A stretch of 64,000 nucleotides of DNA. Origin: Chryseobacterium indologenes (GTDB taxonomy: Bacteria; Bacteroidota; Bacteroidia; Flavobacteriales; Weeksellaceae). Location of the stretch: contig DJTE01000005.1 in the NCBI GenBank assembly GCA_002439165.1, positions 62,001 through 126,000 on the forward strand, given 5' to 3'. Below the pieces are notes generated by a model. That model made no database searches, was not told the DNA's origin, and saw only the letters and a program-made list of their open reading frames with translations. Both the position numbers and the translations under genes were made by a program. Positions 22,978-32,022 of the stretch are shown piece by piece. Within the stretch, counting starts at the first letter, position 1; every line of letters begins with the position of its first letter.

Positions 22978-24732
22978 ATGAGACAATATTTTCTGTCATT
23001 GGCAATTTTCCTGGGAATATGGATAGGAGCACAGCAGAAGACGTTCTGTAACCCGATCAATATCGATTATGGATACACGCCTTTTGAAGTCTTTTCAAAA
23101 CAGGGAAAACACCGGGCAACAGCCGATCCGGTGATCGTTAATTTTAAAAACAAACTATTCCTTTTTTCCACCAACCAGGAAGGATACTGGTACAGTGATG
23201 ATATGCTGGACTGGAAATTCGTAAAAAGGAAATTCCTCAGAGACAGTAAATACACCCACGATCTGAACGCACCGGCAGTCTGGGCAATGAAAGATACCCT
23301 TTATGTTTATGGCTCTACCTGGGAGCAGGACTTCCCGATCTGGAAAAGTACCAACCCTACTAAAGACGACTGGAAGATAGCTGTGGATACCTTAAAGGTT
23401 GGAGCCTGGGATCCGGCCTTCCATTATGATGAAGATAAAAATAAACTTTACCTGTACTGGGGGTCCAGCAACGAATGGCCGCTTTTGGGAACCGAAGTAA
23501 AAGTGAAAAACCTTCAGTCTGAAGGCTTCGTAAAACCCATCATCAAATTAAAACCTGAAGATCACGGGTGGGAAAGATTCGGTGAATACAACGATAATGT
23601 TTTTCTGCAGCCCTTTGTGGAAGGAGCCTGGATGACCAGACATAACGGAAAATACTATATGCAGTACGGAGCCCCGGCTACTGAATTCAGCGGGTATTCC
23701 GATGGAGTTTACGTCAGTAAAAACCCGCTGGAGGGCTTTGAATACCAGCAGCATAATCCGTTTTCCTATAAACCCGGCGGTTTTGCAAGAGGAGCCGGAC
23801 ATGGTGCCACCTTTGAGGATAACTATAAAAACTGGTGGCATATCTCAACCATCTTTATTTCCACTAAAAATAACTTTGAACGGAGACTGGGGATCTGGCC
23901 CGCCGGTTTTGATAAAGATGATGTCATGTATACCAATACAGCTTATGGAGATTATCCTACCTTTCTTCCGCAATATGCACAGGGCAGAGATTTCACCAAA
24001 GGACTTTTTGCCGGATGGATGCTGCTGAATTACAATAAGCCTGTTCAGGTTTCATCAGTTCTGGGCGGATATCAGCCGAATTTTGCCGTAGATGAAGACA
24101 TTAAAACCTATTGGAGCGCAAAAACCGGAAATTCCGGAGAATGGTTTCAGACCGATCTGGGTGAGATTTCCACCATCAATGCCATCCAGATCAATTATGC
24201 AGATCAGGATGCAGAATTTATGGGTAAAACCTTAGGGAAAATGCACCAATATAAAATCTACGGCTCCAATGACGGTAAAAAGTGGAATGTAATTGTGGAT
24301 AAAAGTAAAAATACCAAAGATGTACCTCATGATTATGTTGAACTGGAAAAACCGGCAAAAGCAAGATTCCTGAAAATGGAAAACCTGAAAATGCCGACCG
24401 GAAAGTTTGCCCTCAGCGGCTTCAGGGTATTCGGAAAAGGAGCCGGTGAAAAGCCTGAGAAAGTAAAAGGATTTGTACCGCTGAGGGCAGATCCTAAAAA
24501 ATACGGTGAAAGAAGAAGTATCTGGATGAAATGGCAACAGAATCAGGACGCTGACGGCTACGTGATCTACTGGGGTAAATCTCCGGATAAACTGTACGGA
24601 AGCATCATGGTATACGGAAAAAATGAATACTTCTTTACAGGTGCCGACAGAACAGATGCCTATTATTTCCAGATCGAAGCCTTTAATGCCAACGGTATTT
24701 CCGACAGAACAGAAACTGTAAAATCCGAATAA
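22978..24732 (+). CDS. Secreted GH43-like glycosidase with discoidin (F5/8 type C) domain
   Basis: A 584-residue secreted protein (signal peptide to about residue 18, IWIGAQQ). Residues ~25-340 form a five-bladed beta-propeller of the GH43 type: RATADPVIV supplies the probable base Asp50, and VGAWDPAFHYDEDKNKLYLYW contains Asp145. Residues ~350-480 resemble an F5/8 type C (discoidin) sugar-binding domain (VDEDIKTYWSAKTGNSGEWFQTDLG). Residues ~490-584 look like a fibronectin type III fold. It would attack arabinan-, xylan- or galactan-type glycans in the periplasm or outside; the substrate is not clear. It stands alone, not in an evident polysaccharide-utilisation locus. Confidence 0.82.
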   Translation: MRQYFLSLAIFLGIWIGAQQKTFCNPINIDYGYTPFEVFSKQGKHRATADPVIVNFKNKLFLFSTNQEGYWYSDDMLDWKFVKRKFLRDSKYTHDLNAPAVWAMKDTLYVYGSTWEQDFPIWKSTNPTKDDWKIAVDTLKVGAWDPAFHYDEDKNKLYLYWGSSNEWPLLGTEVKVKNLQSEGFVKPIIKLKPEDHGWERFGEYNDNVFLQPFVEGAWMTRHNGKYYMQYGAPATEFSGYSDGVYVSKNPLEGFEYQQHNPFSYKPGGFARGAGHGATFEDNYKNWWHISTIFISTKNNFERRLGIWPAGFDKDDVMYTNTAYGDYPTFLPQYAQGRDFTKGLFAGWMLLNYNKPVQVSSVLGGYQPNFAVDEDIKTYWSAKTGNSGEWFQTDLGEISTINAIQINYADQDAEFMGKTLGKMHQYKIYGSNDGKKWNVIVDKSKNTKDVPHDYVELEKPAKARFLKMENLKMPTGKFALSGFRVFGKGAGEKPEKVKGFVPLRADPKKYGERRSIWMKWQQNQDADGYVIYWGKSPDKLYGSIMVYGKNEYFFTGADRTDAYYFQIEAFNANGISDRTETVKSE

Positions 24733-24787
24733 AATGTTGAGGTCATAATAAGGAAATGTTCTGTTTATAAAAAATAAACAACTTGTC

Positions 24788-24822
24788 AATAAACGTTCTG
24801 AAACCCGGGACGTTTATTTTTT
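24788..24822. terminator. Terminator between the GH43 gene and the convergent esterase
   Basis: AATAAACGTT (24788-24797) and its complement in GACGTTTATT (24809-24818) enclose a 9- to 11-nt loop, followed by TTTTTT. It serves the plus-strand glycosidase and lies just past the esterase stop at 24821. Confidence 0.8.
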
Positions 24823-25672
24823 ATCCAATTGTAAGAAACTGATCAATGGCACTGATCAGGAATGTACCGTTCGGTGCTTGATCCCAATCCAGGTGTCCGC
24901 CGTTAAATTCGTAGGATTCATGTTTTACCCGGTGCCTACTTAGCACAGAATCCAGAATATTCTTCTGGCTGAGAGGAACAACACGGTCCGTATTTCCATA
25001 ATAAGAGAATGTAGGGGCTGAGGCCGAATCAATCCAATGAATTGGACTGGCATAATCCGTAAGAGAGATATCCAGCGTCGGAGTTTTTGGATCAACAAGC
25101 CTTTTTTCCACAAATGAATATTCCTGATATCTTTTAAATCCGGCATCCGACAGATCTGCCGGGCCAACAATATTAATAACTGCTTTTACTTTTTTCTGAA
25201 GATCTGCCTGGTAGGCATACAGCATCGATAAATGCCCGCCGGCACTGTTGCCAAGTAGAATAAGTTTAGGACTGTATCCGAGCTTTTTCTCTAAAAACAT
25301 TGCAGCATCTTTAATATCAGAAATCTGGCCGGGCAGGGCATACCGCTCCTGTGAAGCCAGTCTGTAATTCATATTCACAAAAATATGATCCGGAAATCTC
25401 TGCATCAGGGAAAGAGTAAAGAAAGTGAGCTGGGATTTATCCCCGGCACGCCAGCCTCCGCCATGAATAATAATGAATACCTCTCTTTCTTTCGCAGATT
25501 TTTTTTCCGGAATATAGAGATCCATGATCTTTTCCGGATCATCTCCATAGTGAATATTCTGTTCTTTATTGAAATCCACACCTTTGCCAAGCGTAACCTT
25601 TTTCTCTTTACATCCGGTCCAGAGAAGAAATGCGGATAAACAAAGGAGGATAATTTTAAAATTCTTTTTCAT
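24821..25672 (-). CDS. Alpha/beta-hydrolase lipoprotein (carboxylesterase type)
   Basis: A 283-residue protein with a lipoprotein signal (MKKNFKIILLCLSAFLLWTG, lipidated Cys21). The alpha/beta-hydrolase core has the oxyanion motif HGGGW at 70-74, the nucleophile in GNSAGG (Ser143), an acid in GNTDRVVPL and a final His in NGGHLDWD. This is the esterase/BD-FAE-like pattern seen in carbohydrate-esterase and arylesterase groups. It is convergent with the GH43 glycosidase, and a role in de-esterifying glycans is possible but not shown. Confidence 0.82.
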   Translation of the reverse strand: MKKNFKIILLCLSAFLLWTGCKEKKVTLGKGVDFNKEQNIHYGDDPEKIMDLYIPEKKSAKEREVFIIIHGGGWRAGDKSQLTFFTLSLMQRFPDHIFVNMNYRLASQERYALPGQISDIKDAAMFLEKKLGYSPKLILLGNSAGGHLSMLYAYQADLQKKVKAVINIVGPADLSDAGFKRYQEYSFVEKRLVDPKTPTLDISLTDYASPIHWIDSASAPTFSYYGNTDRVVPLSQKNILDSVLSRHRVKHESYEFNGGHLDWDQAPNGTFLISAIDQFLTIG

Positions 25673-25992
25673 AGGGATAAAGATAAAAAATGGATCAGTT
25701 TCAAAAGTTTGGAATTTTTTTTAATCGTAAAGGCATACAAAGAATGAATAGTATGGGAGTGTTTTAAGATAAACAAAGCCGCTTCGCTTATCTTTGAAAT
25801 ACAAAGACCTTGTATTACTTTACAAAGTTTACACCCTTGTTTACCTTATTTATAAGTTGCATCAATATTTTTTGCCCATCCTTGCGCGAACTCTCTAATT
25901 TATTCCTCTTATTCAAACCTACTGAACCTTTTGCTCTGCTCCAATTTTTGTATGGGTCAAAGAAGCTGTGATATTTTTGCTGCACTTATAAA

Positions 25993-26021
25993 AACTCCCG
26001 CGGGCGAAGCCCGCGGGAGTT
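25993..26021. repeat. GC-rich perfect hairpin in an AT-rich gap
   Basis: AACTCCCGCGGGC (25993-26005), loop GAA, and GCCCGCGGGAGTT (26009-26021) form a perfect 13-bp stem, far richer in GC than anything around it. It is about 110 bp past the end of the receptor gene and resembles a REP-like palindromic element; only one copy is seen in this window. Confidence 0.6.
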
Positions 26022-26062
26022 CCGGTCTGTAAAAAATATAATTGAGTTGATTATGAATTCTA

Positions 26063-26089
26063 AAAAAAACCGCCGGCCTTTCCGGCGGT
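26063..26089 (-). terminator. Terminator of the tandem receptor genes
   Basis: On the minus strand ACCGCCGG and CCGGCGGT enclose a short loop and are followed by TTTTTTTAG. It lies 42 bp after the stop at 26131 and fits an intrinsic terminator for the two-gene receptor unit. Confidence 0.85.
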
Positions 26090-26130
26090 CACATCACAAA
26101 AAAAATAATTGATATGAAGAAAGATAACTC

Positions 26131-28437
26131 TTATCTTGTTCTGCTTTTAATGGCATCTGATGCCCCTTCAATATTCCTTACCTTTTTCAGCTTCTGGTTT
26201 CCGAAATTATAGGTAAGACTTACCGTTACACTTCTTCGGTACTGGTCATTCCTGATGTAATTGTAGTTTCCGTTGGGCTGATAATCCTCAATTTCCACCA
26301 CATTGGTTCTCAGTACGTCATTAAGGTTTACCGCAAACGTCCAGTCGTTCCAGTTTTTCTTGATGCTCAGGTCAAGGCTCATCAGGTTTTTCAGCATTCC
26401 AAGCTCAATCTGCTGTTTATCCACAAAGAAATAATTGACTCCCAGAAACCATGTTTTCTTTTTGTCCAGCCGAAGCGTATTGTTGCTCGTCACAATTAAG
26501 CTTGTCGATTTTATAGTATTGGTGTATACCAGTGGCTTTCCGTCTTTATCCACAAAAGTTTCACCCGTTGTTGGGTCTCCGGCAAGAGAACCGTTATTGA
26601 TATTGTGCTGAATTCCTGCATTAAAATTCAGGGTCAGGTACTGCTTGAAAAAGGTCTTTTGAATTCCGACCATCGCAGACATTTCCTGCTTATCCCCGAA
26701 ATTGGTTCTGATATAGCGCAGTACACTCTGATCGCTTATTGTTCCGTCTACCGATCTGGTATATCCCTGCAGAGGAACCTGTGTGATCTGGTCTTTGAAG
26801 TAGGAATGGTTCAGGATCAGGAAATAGGAATTTTTATACATATACGTCAGTTCCTGATTGTAGGTGGATGATGCCTTTACAAAAGGATTGTTCTGGGTAT
26901 AATTATATTCCGTGATGTAATTTCTTACCGGGTTCAGTTCCCAGAAACTGGGCCTCCTCATTCTGCTTGAAAATGAATAGGATATATTGTTCTTATCATT
27001 AATGGCATAGTTGAAGCTCAGGTAAGGTAAAAGATTATTGTAATTTCTTTCGATGACCTGATGCCTTTGTGATTCTATTTTATGATACGGGCTGTCTGCC
27101 GTTCCCAGACTGTTGGTAATCTCATATCTTGCACCTATTTTTCCGGAAAACTTATCAGAAAATTTCTTTTCAAAAGTTAAGTAGAGCCCGTAGATATTCT
27201 CATCATAAACAAAATGGTTAAGCTCAGGGGTAGTCATTACCTTTTCCAGGTCCTGGTTCGTGTTGTATATGTAATCGTAGGTAAGATTCTTGGTATCATT
27301 ATCCGTTTTTGTTTTATTGAAATTTCCTCCTGCAGAAAATGTGAAATCATTTTTAAATTTCTGGATATAATCAACTGTTCCTGAGAAGTTGTTGATGATC
27401 TGCGGAATATCCTGGATAATGGTTTTACCGGTTCTTGAAAAATCGCCCCAGTTATTTTTACCGGGAAGCATTGTATTGTTATCGGAAAACTGGAATCTTT
27501 TATAGATCAGATAAGCAGCATTTACATTCAGTTTACTTCCAAGAGAGTCGATTTTCAATTCATAGTTCAGGTTCACCGAATTATTATAATTCCGGGCATC
27601 TTCTTTATTTTTAGTTCTGGTATAGCTGGTTATTATATTTCCTTTATCATCCGGCTGGGTAAGGGTATTAAACAGATCAATCGTTGAATTGTAGCTTTTG
27701 TTGGCCCAGGAGTTCCAGGATAATGCCAAATTGTTCTTTTCATTCAGCTGGTAATCAATATTTAAATAGCCGCCTATATTCTTGTTCGGATCATCAATAT
27801 CCCCAACAGATTCATTTTTCAGCTGATCTGTTCCATTCCTCAGAATATAGGTTTGAGGCTGGATATTTTCTCCGCCGTTCAGATTGGCGCTGATTCCCAG
27901 TTTATCCTTCCGGTAGTTGACAGAGAAGCTTGCCTGGCTACTGTTGAATTTATTCTGAGTATTGGACATCCTCATATTTCCATTGGTTCCGTTACTCATT
28001 TTTTTCTTCAGAACAATGTTGATGATTCCGTCTGAGGATTCCACCTGGTATTCACTTCCCGGAACAGTAATCACTTCAATTCTCTGAATATTTTCCGCAG
28101 GAGTATTTTTCAGAAACTGTGCCAGCGATTCGGCATCCATATTCGTTTTCCTTCCGTTGATGTAGATCAGGGCATTGTTTTTACCGGCAATCTTCAGCGT
28201 TTTATCATCTGTTGTAGATAAAAGCGGGGTCTGTTTCAGTAAATCAAAAGTAGTATTTCCTTTGGCAACAGGAGAAGCAGCCACATCATATACAAAACGG
28301 TCACTCTGTTTTTTGAAAACCTGTTTGGTCAGTGTGATTCCCTCTATCGATCTGGTTTTTACGGTATCGGATTTCTTTTCCTGTGCGAAAACAATACTTC
28401 CGGATATGGCGGCTGCCAATATGATGATCTTTTTCAT
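26131..28437 (-). CDS. TonB-plug outer-membrane beta-barrel receptor, paralogue 1
   Basis: A 768-residue protein with signal peptide (MKKIIILAAAISGSIVFAQ). A TonB-receptor plug domain covers about residues 45-150 (KGNTTFDLLKQTPLLSTTDDK ... GRKTNMDAESLAQFL ... IQRIEVITVPGSEY ... GIINIVLKKK). The rest is a large beta-barrel of the outer membrane protein beta-barrel family, ending in YNFGNQKLKK. No carboxypeptidase-like N-terminal domain is seen. The substrate is unknown. It lies 45 bp after its paralogue at 28483 and is probably co-transcribed with it. Confidence 0.85.
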   Translation of the reverse strand: MKKIIILAAAISGSIVFAQEKKSDTVKTRSIEGITLTKQVFKKQSDRFVYDVAASPVAKGNTTFDLLKQTPLLSTTDDKTLKIAGKNNALIYINGRKTNMDAESLAQFLKNTPAENIQRIEVITVPGSEYQVESSDGIINIVLKKKMSNGTNGNMRMSNTQNKFNSSQASFSVNYRKDKLGISANLNGGENIQPQTYILRNGTDQLKNESVGDIDDPNKNIGGYLNIDYQLNEKNNLALSWNSWANKSYNSTIDLFNTLTQPDDKGNIITSYTRTKNKEDARNYNNSVNLNYELKIDSLGSKLNVNAAYLIYKRFQFSDNNTMLPGKNNWGDFSRTGKTIIQDIPQIINNFSGTVDYIQKFKNDFTFSAGGNFNKTKTDNDTKNLTYDYIYNTNQDLEKVMTTPELNHFVYDENIYGLYLTFEKKFSDKFSGKIGARYEITNSLGTADSPYHKIESQRHQVIERNYNNLLPYLSFNYAINDKNNISYSFSSRMRRPSFWELNPVRNYITEYNYTQNNPFVKASSTYNQELTYMYKNSYFLILNHSYFKDQITQVPLQGYTRSVDGTISDQSVLRYIRTNFGDKQEMSAMVGIQKTFFKQYLTLNFNAGIQHNINNGSLAGDPTTGETFVDKDGKPLVYTNTIKSTSLIVTSNNTLRLDKKKTWFLGVNYFFVDKQQIELGMLKNLMSLDLSIKKNWNDWTFAVNLNDVLRTNVVEIEDYQPNGNYNYIRNDQYRRSVTVSLTYNFGNQKLKKVRNIEGASDAIKSRTR

Positions 28438-28482
28438 GTTTTTATTATTTAAGCTGTGATTGAATTAAATTTTCATGATGGT

Positions 28483-30744
28483 TTAAGTTCTTGATTTTAC
28501 AGCATCATTAGCTGATTTCATCTCCCTTGCTTTTTTCAGTTTCTGGTTTCCGAAATTGTATGTAACCCCGATATTCAGAAGTCTCGAATACCCGAAATTG
28601 GTCACATTATTATAGCTTCCGTTAGGCTGTATACCATTTATTCTGTTATAGTTCTGGTTGAAGAGATCATATACTTCCGCTACTACCGTCCATTCGCCGA
28701 TGATCTTTTTCAGGCTGATATCAAAGCTCTGTCTGATGCCTAAAGTTCCGCTCTCAACCTTTACTTTACTGCCATAATAGTAGTTGATTCCTAAAAACCA
28801 GTCTTTTTTGGACGATAACCGGATCGTATTGTTGATATTGGCAGACATATTGAAGTTTTTGATATCAATCACATAAGGCTCCAGTGTTTCGGTGTATCCG
28901 GCAGCAGGAACAGAAGTAGGATCTTTCGTTATGGTACCGCTATACATACTGTATCCGAGATTAACGGAATAGTTGGTCGTCCAGATCTCTTTAAACCAGG
29001 GTTTATTCATTCCTAAGGTCAGACCAAACTGCTTGTTATTGCCATAATTGGTTCTGATGTAGCGCAGGAATCTGGTGGTTTCTATAACCGGATCTCCGTT
29101 TTCATCAGGAACAGTATTTCCTTCTTCATCTTTTTTAGGACCCGTTATCGTTCCCTGCAGAGGCATCTGGTTAGAAGCATCTTCCACATAGCTGAAACTC
29201 AGATTGGCATAGAAAGCATTCTTATACATATAGCTGATCTCCTGGTTATAATGCTTGGAAGCCTGGATAAACGGATTATTCTGAGTATAATTATTGGGAG
29301 TAAAATACGTTCTTGAAGGATTCAGTTCCCAGAATCGCGGTCTCTTGATTCTGCTGGAAAAAGTATAGCTGATATTATGATCTGAACTGATTGCATAATT
29401 GATATTCAGATAAGGAAGAAGATTATTGTAATTTCTGTCGAAACTGTCTTTCCCCAGAATATCTCCGCTGCTTCGGGTCATTTCATAGCGGGTTCCTATT
29501 TTTCCGGATAACTTCTCGTTCAGTTTTCTTTCATACGTAAGATAAGCCCCGAGAATTCTTTCTTTATAGATGAAATGGTTCGTCAGGTCAACATCAGGAA
29601 CCGGCTTGCCCTGGATAATATCATCCTGTCTGGTATCATTATCCGTATTGGTGTGATTATAACTGATCCCCATCAGCCACGTATTTCCGGAAGCTGTTTT
29701 TTTAATGTAATCAATATTCCCTGCGAAATTATTGATGATCTGCGGCACAGACTGCTGAAGAGCAGAATAGGTATTTCCTTTCTTATCATTCAGAGGAAAG
29801 CTCTCATTCGTACTTATCTTATCCCTGTTGAACCATAAATAAGAAAGATTAGAGGTAAGCCTGCTTCCGATGCTGTCTGTTTTTATTTCATAATTTAAAT
29901 TGAAAGAATGATTTCTCGTCTGTGCATCCTCATGGTTAACCGTCCTGTTATGAAGAACCCCGTTCTGCAGATTGGTGACATCAAGAATAGAGTTGAAACT
30001 CTTATTGTATCTCATATTATAGGTAAACCCCAGACTCTGCTTAGAATTGATCTCGTAATCCATATTGATGTTACCCCCGTAATATTTATTGGGATCATCA
30101 TTAAATCCGTAAGATTCATTTCTGAAGGTAGCGTCACCGTTGGAAAGCGTATATCTCTCCCTGTCGGTCCAGCTCCCCATATTGAAATTGGAACTGAGCG
30201 ATATTTTACCTTTTCTCATATTAAAAGAAGCTCCGGCAGAAGGGTTGTTGTAATAGCCCTGTTCATTGTTCATCTTCATTGTTCCGTTATAGCCGTCACT
30301 TTTCTTTTTCTTCATGACAATGTTGATTACCCCCTCATTGGATTCTACCTGAAATTCGCTTCCCGGTACCGTAATCACTTCAATCTTCTGAATGTCTTCA
30401 GACGGAGTTCCTTTAAGCATCTCAATTAATGCCTGGGAATCCATATTGGTTTTCTTGTTGTTGATGTAGATCACCACATCAGATTTTCCCATGATTTTGA
30501 GCGATTTTCCATCGATGCTGGAAAGCATAGGGGTCTGCTTCAGAAGATTAAAAGAGTTGGTTCCTTTGGCAATAGGAGAGGACGCTACGTCATAAATAAA
30601 ACGGTCGCTCTGTTTTTTGAAAACCTGTTTTCTGATATTGACAGCTTCAATATTTTTTACTTTCACGGTATCTTTCGACTGCTGGGCAGACACAAATCCA
30701 CTGAAAAATAGGGCGGCAATAAGAATTTGAGTTTTCATGATCAT
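28483..30744 (-). CDS. TonB-plug outer-membrane beta-barrel receptor, paralogue 2
   Basis: A 753-residue protein with the same architecture as its downstream neighbour: signal peptide (MKTQILIAALFFSGFVSAQ), plug domain (FKKQSDRFIYDVASSPIAKG ... IYINNKKTNMDSQ ... KIEVITVPGSEFQVESNEG) and barrel ending YNFGNQKLKKAREM. Two start codons are possible (30744 or 30738); the second gives a cleaner signal peptide. The pair is clearly the product of a tandem duplication followed by divergence. There is no adjacent SusD-like lipoprotein or regulator on this strand. Confidence 0.85.
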   Translation of the reverse strand: MIMKTQILIAALFFSGFVSAQQSKDTVKVKNIEAVNIRKQVFKKQSDRFIYDVASSPIAKGTNSFNLLKQTPMLSSIDGKSLKIMGKSDVVIYINNKKTNMDSQALIEMLKGTPSEDIQKIEVITVPGSEFQVESNEGVINIVMKKKKSDGYNGTMKMNNEQGYYNNPSAGASFNMRKGKISLSSNFNMGSWTDRERYTLSNGDATFRNESYGFNDDPNKYYGGNINMDYEINSKQSLGFTYNMRYNKSFNSILDVTNLQNGVLHNRTVNHEDAQTRNHSFNLNYEIKTDSIGSRLTSNLSYLWFNRDKISTNESFPLNDKKGNTYSALQQSVPQIINNFAGNIDYIKKTASGNTWLMGISYNHTNTDNDTRQDDIIQGKPVPDVDLTNHFIYKERILGAYLTYERKLNEKLSGKIGTRYEMTRSSGDILGKDSFDRNYNNLLPYLNINYAISSDHNISYTFSSRIKRPRFWELNPSRTYFTPNNYTQNNPFIQASKHYNQEISYMYKNAFYANLSFSYVEDASNQMPLQGTITGPKKDEEGNTVPDENGDPVIETTRFLRYIRTNYGNNKQFGLTLGMNKPWFKEIWTTNYSVNLGYSMYSGTITKDPTSVPAAGYTETLEPYVIDIKNFNMSANINNTIRLSSKKDWFLGINYYYGSKVKVESGTLGIRQSFDISLKKIIGEWTVVAEVYDLFNQNYNRINGIQPNGSYNNVTNFGYSRLLNIGVTYNFGNQKLKKAREMKSANDAVKSRT

Positions 30745-30790
30745 TATTTTTTTAGTGTTAATAGCTTGTATGATTAGTTATTTAACATTA

Positions 30791-30830
30791 CAAAGATATA
30801 TAATAAATTTAGTATCATGCAATACAAAGT
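30791..30830 (-). promoter_or_regulatory. Promoter of the receptor genes with an AGTA...TACT dyad
   Basis: On the minus strand TATCTTTG (30791-30798) is a good -7 box, with a TTG 21 bp upstream (30820-30822). Overlapping the -33 region is AGTATCATG-N5-CAAAGTACT, a dyad matching at 6 of 9 positions (30811-30833) that resembles operators with AGTA/TACT ends. Confidence 0.5.
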
Positions 30831-30931
30831 ACTTAAAAATAATTTTAATTAATTTTAACTTGTTGATTTTCAGTTAATAAAAATTATGTTGGAAAATTGA
30901 ATTGCCTGACTTTTCTGTATAATAAGACAAC

Positions 30932-30952
30932 TGTAACAATAATTTTGTTACA
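30932..30952. promoter_or_regulatory. Perfect inverted repeat TGTAACAA-N5-TTGTTACA
   Basis: TGTAACAA (30932-30939) and TTGTTACA (30945-30952) form a perfect 8-bp dyad with a 5-bp spacer. It lies about 190 bp upstream of the receptor start and 30 bp downstream of the DUF3817 gene end. It looks like a dimeric-regulator operator, but a stem without T-run downstream of 30983 is also possible. Confidence 0.5.
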
Positions 30953-30982
30953 ACAAAACAAGAAATTTTATGAAAATTAATT

Positions 30983-31321
30983 TTATTCTCTGTCGAATTG
31001 TGCCAGTTTTTTATCTACCCATACCGTAGCAAAAGGGAAAAATGCAGCCAGTAAAGCGAACACAAAATCCTCATCATCCCAGGTGTAAATTTTTCTTGCA
31101 GGAAGACAGAGTAAGAGATAAAGTGTAAAAAATAATCCGTGTAAACTACCTACTACACTTATGAAAATAATAGAATACAGATTTTCATCATACCGGATCC
31201 AGATCATCGCCACACAATATAATAAAACACAAGAAATAGCCTCTGCAAGACAAATCTGTTTAAACCATTTGATAAGCTTTTCCCGGGAATATTTTGAGAA
31301 AAATTTTTCGATGAAATCCAT
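30983..31321 (-). CDS. DUF3817-family membrane protein
   Basis: A 112-residue protein with three hydrophobic segments (about residues 22-42, 47-70 and 84-100). It carries features of the DUF3817 family: the early LAEAISC(V/L)LL segment, VGSLHGLFFTLYLL with a Gly-x-x-His-Gly pattern, and the C-terminal FPFATVWVDKKL. Proteins of this family are small integral membrane proteins of unknown function. It is on the minus strand, 78 bp from the nadD end. I infer no role. Confidence 0.82.
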   Translation of the reverse strand: MDFIEKFFSKYSREKLIKWFKQICLAEAISCVLLYCVAMIWIRYDENLYSIIFISVVGSLHGLFFTLYLLLCLPARKIYTWDDEDFVFALLAAFFPFATVWVDKKLAQFDRE

Positions 31322-31399
31322 ACTTTAATTATATATGATGATAAGCAGCAGACCCCTCATAAGTCTTATTTTTCCGCCCTTGTTTTCTGAAAGGCAAAA

Positions 31400-31984
31400 T
31401 TACTTATAAAAACTGCTTCCGTCCAAATATTCAAACACCTCCGGCGGAAGCATCGGACGTACATTTTTACCGGTTTTGATCATATTTCTGATCTCTGTTG
31501 CAGAAAGTTCTATCACCGGAGCCTGCACCATAGAGATGTTTTCGTGCTGCGGGTATTCAGTGTCTTTTTTCTCTCCGTCAAAAATTCTCGGATAAACAAT
31601 GATATGATGGTTTTTGATCAGAATATCAGAATTTTTCCATTTATGAAGACCTTCCAGATTATCTTCCCCCATGATCAGGCTGAAAGAATGGTCAGGATAT
31701 TTTTCGTGAAGATAAGTGAGGGTGTCTATGGTATAACTCGGCTGCGGAAGAGAAAATTCTACATTGGAAGCTCTCATTTTCGGATAATTTTTTACGGCAA
31801 GCTGTACCATATCCAGCCTGTTGTGGTCTTTCAGCAGCGATTTCTTATCCTTGAACGGGTTTTGCGGGCTTACCACGAACCACAGCTCATTCATATCCGA
31901 ATTTTCCAGTATATAATTGGCAAGGATAAGATGACCGATGTGGATAGGATTGAATGATCCGAAAAATAAACCGATTTTTTTCAT
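31400..31984 (-). CDS. nadD: Nicotinate-nucleotide adenylyltransferase
   Basis: A 194-residue nucleotidyltransferase that converts nicotinate mononucleotide and ATP to deamido-NAD in NAD synthesis. The N-terminal GLFFGSFNPIHIGHL carries the (H/T)xGH signature. LWFVVSPQNPFK and SFSLIMGEDNLEGLHKW follow at the expected places, and the C-terminal ISMVQAPVIELSATEIRNMI contains the Ser-Ala/Ser-T-x-I-R signature. Length is normal for NadD. It lies 38 bp downstream of the recJ stop on the same strand. Confidence 0.95.
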   Translation of the reverse strand: MKKIGLFFGSFNPIHIGHLILANYILENSDMNELWFVVSPQNPFKDKKSLLKDHNRLDMVQLAVKNYPKMRASNVEFSLPQPSYTIDTLTYLHEKYPDHSFSLIMGEDNLEGLHKWKNSDILIKNHHIIVYPRIFDGEKKDTEYPQHENISMVQAPVIELSATEIRNMIKTGKNVRPMLPPEVFEYLDGSSFYK

Positions 31985-32022
31985 TTTGTTTCAGTAGCAC
32001 ACGATAAACTTCAGCGAATGGT

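Larger units (their letters stand above)
25673..26130. other. Intergenic stretch with strong hairpins and no clear gene
   Basis: No convincing gene is seen in this 458-bp gap. It holds a GC-rich hairpin (25993-26021), a terminator for the minus-strand receptor gene (26063-26089) and, near 25770-25800, a weaker dyad (AAGATAA ... TTATCTT). Reading the minus strand gives a broken run (about 25690-25910, including AKNIDATYK and GKQGCKLCK) interrupted by a stop. It could be a relic or a dispersed non-coding repeat, and I do not call it a gene. Confidence 0.5.
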
